From Xenopus tropicalis (taxonomy: Eukaryota > Chordata > Amphibia > Anura > Pipidae), in NCBI RefSeq assembly GCF_000004195.4, contig NC_030679.2, forward strand, positions 143,337,539 to 143,401,538: a stretch of 64,000 bases of DNA, given 5' to 3'. Shown in pieces: positions 42,401 to 56,200 of the stretch. A program made the position numbers and the translations under genes. Below the pieces are notes generated by a model, which was not told the DNA's origin, did not search any database, and worked only from the letters and a program-made list of their open reading frames with translations. Every line of letters starts with the position of its first letter. Positions within the stretch are counted from its first letter, which is position 1.

Positions 42401-42638
42401 ATCCTCTCTCCCATCTCCCTTTCTAGCCTACCCTCGAACTATTCTCCCTCAAACGTGGCCCACTCATGCCCCGCCCCCATAAATGACATCGCTCTAGCTC
42501 TGACCCTATTAGGTCGACTTATTTATCCTGATCCATATAACAGCAGCTCAATATGAACTAGAGACAATAAATATCTACTGGACTCTGAAGGTCAGTTTGT
42601 CTCTATCAATGGTAGAGCTCTTTATTGTAGGGTGCAGC

Positions 42639-42859
42639 CAGGGTCGGACTGGGCCGCCGGGACACCGGGAAAATCCTGGTGGGCCCTGGTCGGCTAGACC
42701 TGACCCTTCCGGCGCTCCCTCTGCCCGACCGTTCCTCCCCTGATGTGTTAAATTTATGCACGCTCAGGGGAGGACGTCGGATGGGGGACCCTGCAGGGGT
42801 ATTAGGGGATGTGGCCAGTGGGAGCCCTGGTGGGCCCTGCACCCCCCAGTCCAACCCTG
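42639..42859. mobile_element. hAT-like miniature element, family B, copy 2
   Basis: 221 bp with ends CAGGGTCGGACTGGG and CAGTCCAACCCTG. The 8-bp flanks GGTGCAGC / GATGCAGC match at 7 of 8 positions. Confidence 0.87.
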
Positions 42860-43613
42860 GATGCAGCAGTTCTCCAACAATGTTGGGGGCATGGTATATG
42901 GCCATTTTAAAGGTGCCAATATTAGGCACCCCCAAGTGATTGTAATCAATTACCTGATACCCCAGGCCGGTGCTCCCGTTAGGAGAAAACTGCACCAACC
43001 CAGGGTACTTCTGTGTGAGCCCCACAGAGTGATCGTCTACTTCTTCTACCTTTATTACCCCGAGGCCAACGTATGTACAGTAGAGTGAAAAGATTAACAT
43101 TCCCCCATCAATAAGGAAATTATTGCTTTGAAGACAAAGCTTCTCCTTAACAACCAAGGAACCAAACAAAAGTGCGTATTGGCTAAGCCCCAATGTGAGC
43201 TGCCCGACACGGCTTATTATACAACAATAGCTCCGTAAGAGCCAACATAAACGGTGGATCTGGAATATCTGCAGGAAAATGAAACAATGTCCCACACGAT
43301 GGTGCTGAGTCAGAAGGCTTTGTGCCGGAATGTAACCCATTGTGAGGAGCGTGGCTCTAACAGCATTGATTTCAGCCCAATATCATTCATTCTGAATCAT
43401 CGCCATTGTGTGCAAGCAATCTGCTCTGAGGCATTCACAGAAACAATCATAAAAATGCTGACTGTATTTATGGATACCATCTGAAAATCAATTTCTTTAA
43501 AAAATATGATGCCTGCTATGTCCCTGGAATTGACTGAACCATTCTTATCATACCATAGGTGTTCACAGAAAGAGGAAAGTCTGCAGCTTAACTCTGATAG
43601 CATATCCCACTGT
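42860..43613. other. Intergenic, nothing recognised
   Basis: Low-copy sequence with scattered short open frames. No domain or repeat family recognised. Confidence 0.55.
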
Positions 43614-46600
43614 GGGATAATAGCCTCTGGGAAGGGACTGGGGCTGTGGGATAGCAGGTATAGTAGGGAGAGATGGTGCCTATAGTAGCAGTGGGGGGAT
43701 AATAGCCTCTGGGAAGGGACTGGGGCTGTGGGATAGCAGGTATAGTAGGGAGAGATGGTGCCTATAGTAGCAGTGGGGGGATAATAGCCTCTGGGAAGGG
43801 ACTGGGGCTGTGGGATAGCAGGTATAGTAGGGAGAGATGGTGCCTATAGTAGCAGTGGGATAATAGCCTCTGGGAAGGGACTGGGGCTGTGGGATAGCAG
43901 GTATAGTAGGGAGAGATGGTGCCTATAGTAGCAGTGGGGGGATAATAGCCTCTGGGAAGGGACTGGGGCTGTGGGATAGCAGGTATAGTAGGGAGAGATG
44001 GTGCCTATAGTAGCAGTGGGAGGATAATAGCCTCTGGGAAGGGACTGGGGCTGTGGGATAGCAGGTATAGTAGGGAGAGATGGTGCCTATAGTAGCAGTG
44101 GGATAATAACCTCTGGGAAGGGACTGGGGCTGTGGGATAGCAGGTATAGTAGGGAGAGATGGTACCTATAGTAGCAGTGGGGGGATAATAGCCTCTGGGA
44201 AGGGACTGGGGCTGTGGGATAGCAGGTATAGTAGGGAGAGATGGTGCCTATAGTAGCAGTGGGATAATAGCCTCTGGGAAGGTACTGGGGCTGTGGGATA
44301 GCAGGTATAGTAGGGAGAGATGGTGCCTATAGTAGCAGTGGGGGGATAATAGCCTCTGGGAAGGTACTGGGGCTGTGGGATAGCAGGTATAGTAGGGAGA
44401 GATGGTACCTATAGTAGCAGTGGGGGGATAATAGCCTCTGGGAAGGGACTGGGGCTGTGGGATAGCAGGTATAGTAGGGAGAGATGGTGCCTATAGTAGC
44501 AGTGGGATAATAGCCTCTGGGAAGGTACTGGGGCTGTGGGATAGCAGGTATAGTAGGGAGAGATGGTGCCTATAGTAGCAGTGGGGGGATAATAGCCTCT
44601 GGGAAGGGACTGGGGCTGTGGGATAGCAGGTATAGTAGGGAGAGATGGTGCCTATAGTAGCAGTGGGGGGATAATAGCCTCTGGGAAGGGACTGGGGCTG
44701 TGGGATAGCAGGTATAGTAGGGAGAGATGGTGCCTATAGTAGCAGTGGGGGGATAATAGCCTCTGGGAAGGGACTGGGGCTGTGGGATAGCAGGTATAGT
44801 AGGGAGAGATGGTGCCTATAGTAGCAGTGGGATAATAGCCTCTGGGAAGGGACTGGGGCTGTGGGATAGCAGGTATAGTAGGGAGAGATGGTGCCTATAG
44901 TAGCAGTGGGATAATAGCCTCTGGGAAGGGACTGGGGCTGTGGGATAGCAGGTATAGTAGGGAGAGATGGTGCCTATAGTAGCAGTGGGATAATAGCCTC
45001 TGGGAAGGGACTGGGGCTGTGGGATAGCAGGTATAGTAGGGAGAGATGGTGCCTATAGTAGCAGTGGGGGGATAATAGCCTCTGGGAAGGGACTGGGGCT
45101 GTGGGATAGCAGGTATAGTAGGGAGAGATGGTGCCTATAGTAGCAGTGGGGGGATAATAGCATCTGGGAAGGGACTGGGGCTGTGGGATAGCAGGTATAG
45201 TAGGGAGAGATGGTGCCTATAGTAGCAGTGGGGGGATAATAGCCTCTGGGAAGGGACTGGGGCTGTGGGATAGCAGGTATAGTAGGGAGAGATGGTGCCT
45301 ATAGTAGCAGTGGGGGGATAATAGCCTCTGGGAAGGGACTGGGGCTGTGGGATAGCAGGTATAGTAGGGAGAGATGGTGGCCTATAGTAGCAGTGGGAGG
45401 ATAATAGCCTCTGGGAAGGGACTGGGGCTGTGGGATAGCAGGTATAGTAGGGAGAGATGGTGCCTATAGTATCAGTGGGATAATAGCCTCTGGGAAGGGA
45501 CTGGGGCTGTGGGATAGCAGGTATAGTAGGGAGAGATGGTGCCTATAGTAGCAGTGGGGGGATAATAGCCCCTGGGAAGGGACTGGGGCTGTGGGATAGC
45601 AGGTATAGTAGGGAGAGATGGTGCCTATAGTAGCAGTGGGGGGATAATAGCCCCTGGGAAGGGACTGGGGCTGTGGGATAGCAGGTATAGTAGGGAGAGA
45701 TGGTACCTATAGTAGCAGTGGGGGGATAATAGCCCCTGGGAAGGGACTGGGGCTGTGGGATAGCAGGTATAGTAGGGAGAGATGGTGCCTATAGTAGCAG
45801 TGGGGGGATAATAGCCTCTGGGAAGGGACTGGGGCTGTGGGATAGCAGGTATAGTAGGGAGAGATGGTGCCTATAGTAGCAGTGGGATAATAGCCTCTGG
45901 GAAGGGACTGGGGCTGTGGGATAGCAGGTATAGTAGGGAGAGATGGTGCCTATAGTAGCAGTGGGGGGATAATAGCCTCTGGGAAGGTACTGGGGCTGTG
46001 GGATAGCAGGTATAGTAGGGAGAGATGGTGCCTATAGTAGCAGTGGGGGGATAATAGCCTCTGGGAAGGGACTGGGGCTGTGGGATAGCAGGTATAGTAG
46101 GGAGAGATGGTGCCTATAGTAGCAGTGGGGGATAATAGCCTCTGGGAAGGGACTGGGGCTGTGGGATAGCAGGTATAGTAGGGAGAGATGGTGCCTATAG
46201 TAGCAGTGGGGGATAATAGCCTCTGGGAAGGGACTGGGGCTGTGGGATAGCAGGTATAGTAGGGAGAGATGGTGCCTATAGTAGCAGTGGGGGGGATAAT
46301 AGCCTCTGGGAAGGTACTGGGGCTGTGGGATAGCAGGTATAGTAGGGAGAGATGGTGCCTATAGTAGCAGTGGGGGGATAATAGCCTCTGGGAAGGGACT
46401 GGGGCTGTGGGATAGCAGGTATAGTAGGGAGAGATGGTGCCTATAGTAGCAGTGGGGGGATAATAGCCTCTGGGAAGGGACTGGGGCTGTGGGATAGCAG
46501 GTATAGTAGGGAGAGATGGTGCCTATAGTAGCAGTGGGGGGATAATAGCCTCTGGGAAGGGACTGGGGCTGTGGGATAGCAGGTATAGTAGGGAGAGATG

Positions 46601-46710
46601 GTGCCTATAGTAGCAGTGGGGGGATAATAGCCTCTGGGAAGGGACTGGGGCTGTGGGATAGCAGGTATAGTAGGGAGAGATGGTGCCTATAGTAGCAGTG
46701 GGAGGATAAT
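43614..46710. repeat. 82-bp minisatellite (about 38 units)
   Basis: The unit starts GGGATAATAGCCTCTGGGAA and contains GGGGCTGTGGGATAGCAGG and GGTGCCTATAGTAGCAG. Unit length varies by the G-run (GTGGG to GTGGGGGG) before GATAATAG. The array ends by running into an AT-rich AATAATAG-type stretch (46711-46780). Confidence 0.95.
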
Positions 46711-48270
46711 AAGAAATAGTAATAGTATAGAAAATAATAGTATATAATAATAGAAACAATAGTGCAGAATAATAGAAAACTTTGCACTTTCAACCTTGCG
46801 CCTTTCAGCTTTAAGAAAGTTTTCTTTTCACTGTCAGAGCTTCCCCTTACAGTTCCTGCCGCAGAAACCACAACAAGGGAAGGGTCTGAATGATAAGAAA
46901 CTACGATGAGTGAGAAACGATGGTATTTAGAATACATTGTAACCGTTATTAATGGGTATGTGTAGGGGAAATAGACTGAGATACAGTAAGAGAGTGGGAG
47001 AGAAAATGAGGCACGGGGCTATTAATAGGGCAGTATGGAGAAAGTGAATCAGGCTGGGAAATGAATGGGATATGAGTTGGGGGGATTCAGTAAAATGGGA
47101 TAACAAAGCACCATACATGGAAACAATGAGAGGAAGAGCGAAAGAGATAAAACAAATGAAGCAGAAATATTGTTCCTGGAAGTGAATAACAGAATGAGAC
47201 ATGGGAGATATGGATTAGGAGAATGAGGCTGTAATGGCGGCCAAGGAGCCAGTACAGTGAGGGGCAGATTTAGCTTTTCTAAATACATATATACATATAT
47301 GGCCATGGTTTTAACACTTTACATACTATTCCCACCAGAGCCGCCATCATAAACTCTGGGGCCCCTACAAGTTGTTTATATGGGGCCGATACAGCTGTAC
47401 CCCATTTCCCCCTCCTGATGGTGGCCCTGATTCCCACCATGTGCACCCATAGGTGCAGGTCCTTGCACTCCAGAATGGACTTGTTTTTTCAAGATGAATA
47501 CAGAGCTGCCTGGGTTTGGCAGCCCTGCACTCATGAGGGAGGCCTGGGGGAGGAACAGCCCCTACTCAAAGAACAATTAATTAGGAAACAGCTTGATTCA
47601 ACAGAAAGATAGAGATATTATTTTGTTAGAGATGGACTCCGGCTGGAGCAGTTTTATATGGCTATCCACTTGGGCAAATACAAAATTAGCCTCTGACTAT
47701 CAATCTCAATTATATTATAGAATTAATAAATAAAAAGATGAAAATAAGAGAAACGTTATGTGAAGGAAAGAAAATATATGAATAGGATGGCATGAATAGA
47801 AAAATACGTCAATAGGGACAGGCGAGATGGTTGAAGGGAAACCAATTCCAAAATATCAAATAAAAATCTCTCTACCTCTTAATTAGAGTATGGTCTTGCC
47901 CTTAGGGGGTGTACAGGTTTCTTCTAACTGTGTGGAAAGGGTATTAAAAATTAAGGAGCTTTGGAAGTCTCCCCCGGGAGTGGTAGTACCGGCACGTACA
48001 GCACAAGGATGGTTGGGTTCCTTTGTCGGCAAGTAGGGAAATACAAAATGGCTGGTTCAGTTGGCTTTTTGGAGACAGTAAGGATTTCTGCCTCCTTCAG
48101 CAGCAAACTAAAAATTGTTTTGAGATTCTTAATTGCTTCTCTGTGGATTAACTAGAATAGTTGTTCCAAAATGATGTCCCAAACTGAAGACTAAGGAAAA
48201 ACCTTGTTCTCCAAGGCCCTCTTGAAAGCCCAAGGTGAAAGGAAGTCAGGGTGAGATCTTGGCTGAACAC
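46711..48270. other. Intergenic, nothing recognised
   Basis: AT-rich simple sequence to about 46780, then low-copy sequence. Open frames here lack any domain or splice support. Confidence 0.55.
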
Positions 48271-48271
48271 T

Positions 48272-50070
48272 AATCTTCTACCCAGGGTATTCTTGGAACT
48301 ATGGCTGAACACTAATCTTCTCCTGGGTATTCTTGGAACCATGGCTGAACACTAATCTTCTGCCCTGAGTATTCTTGGAACCATGGCTGAACACTAATCT
48401 TCTCCTGGGTATTCTTGGAACCATGGCTGAACACTAATCTTCTGCCCTGGGTATTCTTGGAACCATGGCTGAACACTAATCTTCTGCCCTGGGTATTCTT
48501 GGAACCATGGCTGAACACTAATCTTCTGCCCTGGGTATTCTTGGAACCATGGCTGAACACTAATCTTCTGCCCCGGGTATTCTTGGAACCATGGCTGAAC
48601 ACTAATCTTCTGCCCTGGGTATTCTTGGAACCATGGCTGAACACTAATCTTCTCCCGGGTATTCTTGGAACCATGGCTGAACACTAATCTTCTACCCCGG
48701 GTATTCTTGGAACCATGGCTGAACACTAATCTTCTCCTGGGTATTCTTGGAACCATGGCTGAACACTAATCTTCTGTCCCGGGTATTCTTGGAACCATGG
48801 CTGAACACTAATCTTCTGTCCCGGGTATTCTTGGAACCATGGCTGAACACTAATCTTCTCCCGGGTATTCTTGGAACCATGGCTGAACACTAATCTTCTA
48901 CCCCGGGTATTCTTGGAACCATGGCTGAACACTAATCTTCTGTCCCGGGTATTCTTGGAACCATGGCTGAACACTAATCTTCTGTCCCGGGTATTCTTGG
49001 AACCATGGCTGAACACTAATCTTCTCCCGGGTATTCTTGGAACCATGGCTGAACACTAATCTTCTACCCCGGGTATTCTTGGAACCATGGCTGAACACTA
49101 ATCTTCTCCCGGGTATTCTTGGAGCCATGGCTGAACACTAATCTTCTCCTGGGTATTCTTGGAACAATGGCTGAACACTAATCTTCTCCCGGGTATTCTT
49201 GGAACCATGGCTGAACACTAATCTTCTGTCCCGGGTATTCTTGGAACCATGGCTGAACACTAATCTTCTGTCCCGGGTATGCTTGGAACCATGGCTGAAC
49301 ACTAATCTTCTCCCGGGTATTCTTGGAACCATGGCTGAACACTAATCTTCTACCCCGGGTATTCTTGGAACCATGGCTGAACACTAATCTTCTCCCGGGT
49401 ATTCTTGGAACCATGGCTGAACACTAATCTTCTACCCCGGGTATTCTTGGAACCATGGCTGAACACTAATCTTCTCCCGGGTATTCTTGGAACCATGGCT
49501 GAACACTAATCTTCTACCCCGGGTATTCTTGGAACCATGGCTGAACACTAATCTTCTCCCGGGTATTCTTGGAGCCATGGCTGAACACTAATCTTCTCCT
49601 GGGTATTCTTGGAACCATGGCTGAACACTAATCTTCTCCCGGGTATTCTTGGAACCATGGCTGAACACTAATCTTCTGTCCCGGGTATTCTTGGAACCAT
49701 GGCTGAACACTAATCTTCTCCCGGGTATTCTTGGAACCATGGCTGAACACTAATCTTCTACCCCGGGTATTCTTGGAGCCATGGCTGAACACTAATCTTC
49801 TCCCGGGTATTCTTGGAACCATGGCTGAACACTAATCTTCTACCCCGGGTATTCTTGGAACCATGGCTGAACACTAATCTTCTCCCGGGTATTCTTGGAA
49901 CCATGGCTGAACACTAATCTTCTCCCGGGTATTCTTGGAACCATGGCTGAACACTAATCTTCTCCCGGGTATTCTTGGAACCATGGCTGAACACTAATCT
50001 TCTCCCGGGTATTCTTGGAACCATGGCTGAACACTAATCTTCTGTCCTGGGTATTCTTGGAACCATGGCT
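48272..50070. repeat. 40-43-bp minisatellite with ordered length variants (about 43 units)
   Basis: The unit contains GGGTATTCTTGGAACCATGG and CTGAACACTAATCTTCT followed by CCC, ACCCC, GTCCC or GCCCT before the next GGG. The left part (about 48350-48640) uses mostly GCCCT; later the order ACCCC, GTCCC, GTCCC, CCC recurs every 166 bp or so. Both strands show long repetitive ORFs without meaning. Confidence 0.94.
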
Positions 50071-51730
50071 GACACAGCAGTGATTTCCGTAACCTCAATA
50101 TGAGTTTAAGGGGACCCCTGACCTTGCTTTTGGGTCCCCTTGAAGACCTTTGCCTCGTCATTATGAAGGAACCCCAGAGCAGTGATACAGGGAATATGTT
50201 TAATTGTTCACCAAAAGTCTAAAAAACCATTGAGCGAAACTACAAAGCCTTATCATATCTAGACACTGAGGCAAAGTTCTGACCCATGATTCATCTGATA
50301 TGAACTTGAAGGCTTTTTGTAACAGTGGTATTTTCAGCTTTCTATTTCCAAAAAATAGCTGCGTCACAAGGCTTTCGGATCTGGCTATTGGGTAACCTCT
50401 CTGTTGTCATGCAGGATATCCTAACCCGTAACTGACCCTTATCTATACAGCTTGATATCACATGACTCAGGGGTTCACTGATTGGTCATTCAGTAAGGGA
50501 AAACACATAGGTACAGTACCAGTAAGTGACGATTTCAGGAGGTGAGCAAGGCGGATAGGCTGTTCGTTGACCCCAACCAGTGGCTCGTGAGCAACTCCAA
50601 CCCCTTGGATGTTGCTCCCAGTGGCCTCAAAGTAGGTGCTCAGTCCCATTGCATGCTGGGTACTGTAGTTAAACATATAGCTAGAAAGTTTGAAACTATA
50701 CTACCCAGCTTGCACTGGGGAAGCCTAATTGAAAGTGAGGATTTCCCACCAACCATAATTCATTAAAAAAGTACAAAAGCTCCCAAAAGTAGCTCAAACA
50801 AACCAAAAAAATAAAAATCAGTCCAATTTGGCTATAAAACCCACCTACCTGGCAACCCTAGGGGGACATGGTCAACCTTATACCTTATAGTACTGTCATT
50901 GTATGAAATAAGCGATAAATAAAGCCTATTTTCATGATAAAGATATATAAGGGCTTTTAACTTGCTTTTGTTTGGCCGCTGACCCTGACGCAATGAGCGG
51001 GCATTCTTTCCTAAGCACAGTACTTAGTAGTGCTGCTATTTATGGTTCTCTCTCTATGCAGAAAGGAAATGATTATCTAATTAGAATCCATGTAATAATT
51101 ACAGTTATACACAAGGAGGAACTGAGCAGCAGCATGTAATTACGTTTCTATATAATTGGATCATTTCTATTACATATTTGTTTCTCACTTTGTCCGAATG
51201 ACGTGCGTAATTATTGATACCCATAATTCTCAATGTATATAGTTCATATACAATGCAGATTTAACATCAGTCAACATGTAACTATTCACAGACTGAGGGG
51301 TCTAGGACTTATGCAATATCATGCAATGGTTGAACTTATATAATAAAAGGTGAGGGTGGGTCTATAATTTAGCAATAGGATAAACAGTAATCACTTTTAA
51401 AGTGATCAGTATCCTTTACTCTTTATTTATAATATATAGATGCAACATTTAGAGAGAATGTCCCACTATGCCCATTATTCTCTGTCCCAGTTGCTCCTAT
51501 ATTTTCCCTACCCCGGACATGCACATTTACACACACATAAGAGTTAAGTCCACTGGCAACTCCTAAAGGGATACTATCGTGATGTTTATGGGGTACTTTT
51601 TGTTTCTAAATGACACTGTTACACAGCAAATAATTCCCTCTGCCATTTAACCTTTTATTCTTGAACCAACAAATGTATTTGTAGCTGTAATATTGGTGTG
51701 TAGGCGCCATCTCAGTGCCTTGTGCCTGAG
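50071..51730. other. Intergenic, fragment of a family A hAT element only
   Basis: About 50567-50643 matches the left part of the family A elements (GACCCCAACCAGTGGCTCG, then CAACCCCTTGGATGTTGCTC) without a right end. The rest is low-copy, AT-rich from about 50900 to 51460. Confidence 0.65.
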
Positions 51731-51744
51731 TCTGAGCTTTCAGC

Positions 51745-52370
51745 CAGCGCTACACATTAGAACTGCTTTCAGCTAACCTATTGTTTCTCCTACTCCCATG
51801 TAACTGGAGGAGTCCCAAGCCGGACTTGGATTTCTTACTATTGAGTGCTATTCTGATACCTACTGGGAGCTGCTATCTTGCTCCCTTCCCATTGTTCTGC
51901 TGATCGGCTGCTGGGGGGAGGGGGGGGATATCACTCCAACTTGCAGCGCAGCAGTAAAGTGTGCCTGAGTCTGAGCTTTCAGCCAGCGCTACACATTAGA
52001 ACTGCTTTCAGCTAACCTATTGTTTCTCCTACTCCCATGTAACTGGAGGAGTCCCAAGCCGGACTTGGATTACTTACTATTGAGTGCTATTCTGATACCT
52101 ACTGGGAGCTGCTATCTTGCTCCTTTCCCATTGTTCTGCTGATCGGCTGCTGGGGGGGAGGGGGGGGATATCACTCCAACTTGCAGGGCAGCAGTAAAGT
52201 CTGAGCTTTCAGAAGGAGCCAGCGCTACACATTAGAACTGCTTTCAGCTAACCTATTGTTTCTCCTACTCCCATGTAACTGGAGGAGTCCCAAGCCGGAC
52301 TTGGATTTCTTACTATTGAGTGCTATTCTCATACCTACTGGGAGCTGCTATCTTGCTCTGCCCTAGACCC
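51745..52370. repeat. Dispersed repeat family C, three tandem copies
   Basis: Copies start at about 51748, 51987 and 52223, and match 33220-33450. The third stops early (TATCTTGCTCTGCCC). The segment GTCTGAGCTTTCAG separates them, so the tandem unit is about 237-240 bp. Confidence 0.87.
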
Positions 52371-52544
52371 ATAGCTACCCCTAGTTCTGGCCTGGGAGGC
52401 CAAGCCTCCCTAAAACGTCTTTATTTTCCACCTATGAAGATAAGCTTAGCCCTGTGTAGATTTTAACCACACAAAAAAAGAAGAAGAAATAAATTTCTGC
52501 CTTCATCCATTTCTAGAAAGATTAACAACCCCCACCCCCCCAGC

Positions 52545-52823
52545 CAGTGTCAGACTGGCCCTCCAGGATACCAGGAACACTCCTGGTGGGCCCAGGTGTC
52601 AGTAGGACCTCCTGCTCCTCAACATTTGTCCAGCTTCATGGTCATTCCCTATTTCTGAATGGGAACAAAGAGGAGAAATAGATGGAAGAATAGATGTTAG
52701 CATGTAAATAAAAGAGACTGGGAGAATGAAGAGGTTGGGTGAGGAAAGGAGGAAAAATAGATTGGAGAGTGGGTCTATGGTCTAAGGTTTTCTGGTGGCC
52801 CCTAACGTCCCAGTCCGACACTG
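52545..52823 (-). mobile_element. hAT-like miniature element, family B, copy 3
   Basis: 279 bp with ends CAGTGTCAGACTGGCC and CCCAGTCCGACACTG. The interior matches the copy at 59646-59892 in the opposite orientation (shared ATTTCTGAATGGGAACAAAG). A clear 8-bp duplication is not visible because the left flank is a C-run. Confidence 0.75.
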
Positions 52824-53904
52824 CTCCCATCCTTTTAGATTTGAGGAACTGAACCAGGGACAGACCAGGAAAGAACATGGTGGGGAGAGGGAGGAGGGCT
52901 CGGGAGAAGGAGGAGGGTGGGTTGGCGGGGGCTGAGACGGGGCACCTTGGGGGGTGTGGGGCCCCGGGGGCAGCAGCCCTGGTGGGCCCTGCAACCCCCA
53001 GTCAGTTCATTTCAAGCAATAAAAAATTGGTCCTTCCGGTTCTCCAACTTCACACCGTGGGCTCTCTCGCTATGCTTTAAATAGGGCCCAGGTGGGTCCT
53101 GAAAAAAAAAAAAGCTTCATTGATTCCCTGGCAGAAGCAAATGATCGGCAGCCTGCGGATAGAACATCATTAACGGAGAAAACAAAGCTGAAAATGAAAT
53201 AAATTTCCTGTTAGGCCAACGAGAGGGCAAAATAAGGGAAAAGAAATGCAAATAAGTGTCACTTCCACGTAAGCCGGCAGTTCAACCCAAAGTGCCCGCT
53301 GGCACACTGTCAGGGCCCTAGCTGCGTCATTTCCTACGGCTCCATTTAGAATGACTATTTTTATAGTTAATAGGTGTTTTGTCATTATAGGCAAAGTGCT
53401 TTTTATTTAATTGCTGTAATTGCTATGCTTCCCATTTAACACAAATTATATGCATATCATTTGTGGGGGCCATTTTCTAACTGTCAGATTTTTATTTTTT
53501 TCAGATTTGGATTTTTGGCATTAAAAGTTGCTGGCAAAAAAAAGTTTTGCCTTTTTCGAGATTGGCTATGCATCCAAGCAGCTAAAAGTCCGAATCCGGC
53601 AATTGGCCAGCTAAAACTTGCCGAGATCATGTAGAAGCCAATGGCAGATGTCCCTTTCCTTTCCTAAAAGATCCTTCTTTTGCCTCAAAACTTTCAAGGT
53701 TTCGGATTTTTGATGCTGGTTTTCGTCCAACAACTCTAAAAAAAAGCAATTTTTCGGGGTGATATTTTTGTAGAAGTAGAGTTTTATTAAACCGACCCAC
53801 AAATATCTTTTATTTCTCATTAGTAGTATTTGTATTGTCTTAGGGAGATTGGGATTGCCTAGACACAAGCCTACTTTTAATATGGTATAGCATGCCCTAT
53901 TCTT

Positions 53905-54225
53905 AGCAACTTTGCAATTGGTCATTATTTATTTATTAGCTTTTTTGGATTATTTCCCTTGTATGTCTATCCAGCTTTCCTACTGGGGGTCACTGACCCC
54001 AGTAGCTAAAAAACTATTGCTCTGTGAGCTTACACTTGTATTGTTATTGTAACTTTTTATTCCTTATCTTTCTATTCAGCCCCTCTCCAATTCATATTCC
54101 AGTCTCTTGTTCAAACCACTGCCTGGTTGCTAAGGTAAACAAGACCCTAGCAACCAGATAGCTATTGAAATTCCAAACTGGAGAGTTGCTGAACAAAAAG
54201 CTCCACAGACTCCTTCAGGTGTGAT
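53905..54225. repeat. Dispersed repeat family D, fragment 1
   Basis: Diverged copy of the sequence at 63163-63597, recognised by GGGGGTCACTGACCCC and CCCTAGCAACCAGA. Both ends are missing. Confidence 0.75.
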
Positions 54226-54429
54226 CCTTACAGGCAGTAACCCAGCCTGTGACCCTGCCTTACTTACCAGTAGGCCCTTCCAGCAGACACAAGGCCCCCA
54301 CTCCAATTAGAAGAAAAGTGGTTCCATCTAAATATTGGGAAAGGGTTTGTTACAGTGAGAGCTGTGAGGTTGTGGGATTCCCTCCCTGAATCAGTGGTAC
54401 TGGCTGATACATTAGATAGGTACAAGAAG

Positions 54430-55085
54430 GGGTTGGGTATAATTTAGGAAGAATGTCTACTTGTTCCCATAGATACTCCTGAAAGCCCAACTTCAACACT
54501 AGTTAGGGTGAGATTTAGGAAGAATGCCTACTTGCTCTCCTAAATACTTCTGAAAGACTATCTTTAAGGTCAGGTAGGGTAAGATTTAGGAAGAATGCCT
54601 ACTTGCTCTCCTAGATACTTCTGAAAGACTATCTTTAAGGTCAGGTAGGGTAAGATTTAGGAAGAATGCCTACTTGCTCTCCTAGATGCTTCTGAAGGCC
54701 TATCTATAGAGTCAGGTAGGGTAAGATTTAGGAAGAATGCCTACTTGCTCCCCTAGATGCTCCTGAAAGTCCAGCTTCAAGACTAGTTAGGGTAAGATTT
54801 AGGAAGAATGCCTACTTGGTCTCCTAGATACTTCTGAAAGCCCAGCTTCAAGACTAGTTAGGGTAAGATTGAGGAAGAATGTCTACTTGCTCCCCTAGAT
54901 ACTCCTGAAAGCCCAGCTTTATGACTAGTTAGGGTAAGATTTAGGAAGGACGTCTACTTGCTCTTCTAGATACTCCTGAAAGTCCAGCTTCAAGGTCAGG
55001 TAGGGTAAGATTTAGGTAGAAAGCCTACTTGCTCTTCTAGATACTCCTGAAAGCCCAGCATCAGGGTCCGGTAGGAATTAAAATG
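54430..55085. repeat. 71-bp minisatellite (about 9 units)
   Basis: The unit contains GGTAAGATTTAGGAAGAATG, CCTACTTGCTC and CTAGATACTTCTGAAAG; starts at 54581 and 54652 give 71 bp. Units are clearly diverged, so the array is older than the others. Confidence 0.9.
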
Positions 55086-56200
55086 CTCTTGCTGTCCTAC
55101 ATACTCTTGGAAGTATGGTTGAATGATACATCATGGGGGTGCTAAGCTATAGGTTGGACTTGTAATGGTGGCCTGAACTCAAAAAGTTCAGTGAGCACTG
55201 CATTAGGGCAGTATCCCATAGATACTGTGTCGTGGGTTCCTAATTTTAAAACTGATTGTTTTTCCAATGTTTGACCAAATATCTATGGACCAAAAGTGTA
55301 CAAGCAAATTCTTTGGAGAGCTTCATGGTGGTCTCTTCACTGCCCTGGGTTCAGCCTTTGGGTTGGCCAGTTAGCACATGACCCCTAGTGACCACAGACC
55401 AAAGTATCTGCCAGACACCAGTCATGTGGAAATACACAGTAACGAGCTTATATCACTGGTTTGGGTACAGAACAGTTGAAAACTGCTGTGTCACTTCCTG
55501 AATATTGTTTTATATATATATATATTTTTTTTTTTAGCTCAGATTTCCCAAAATCTGCATTTATTTGGCTTCTGGTCAGAGGCAGTTTGATTCCTGAGAG
55601 CGGCTGTTTGGTTAGGATAATAAGACTATATTTAGACTGTGTTTTGGTGACGATACAAATAGCAACCTGCGTGTAACATTCGCACACTCGTGTAAGAGAG
55701 GGGAAAAAAGGGATGGGCAAGCGGAAAAACAAAGACATATAGAAGCACTTGGGGACTTATTCAATAACAGTGAATAATTGCTCAACATCAGTCAAGAGGG
55801 GTCATTACTTACAAACTCTGTTACTTGCAGCTCTTTTATTATGCTAAAAAAGCTATCCTTTGGTTGCGCCGGGCCCCCCTGCAAAGATATCTTAAGGGGG
55901 TTCGGGCCCCACTGTATACTAGCTGTACTGTTGTATAGCTAGTTTTGCCACTGCTTTTAACCTGGAACAACCCCCCCCCCTCTGGCATTTTGGAAGAACC
56001 TAATTAATAAAACCCTCCCCCAAACAAAAGCTGGTATGTCTCCCTAGGGGGTGCCCACAAAAATTTGACAAAATTTAGGAACCCTGGCTGCAACAGTGCT
56101 CACTTGGCGACCTCAGAAAGAAGTGAATCTCCCCATGTATGGCCACCTTGAGTCAATGTATTTAATAGTGTTTGGTGCCTGAATGCATCTTCTGCCCAGG
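55086..56200. other. Intergenic, nothing recognised
   Basis: Low-copy sequence with a TA/T run at about 55510-55537 and a C-run at 55970-55981. No gene or element seen. Confidence 0.55.

Noticed and set aside
43614..46710. Regular repeats resembling a CRISPR array
   Set aside because: Units are head-to-tail without unique spacers, in a eukaryotic genome; the same applies to the other arrays.
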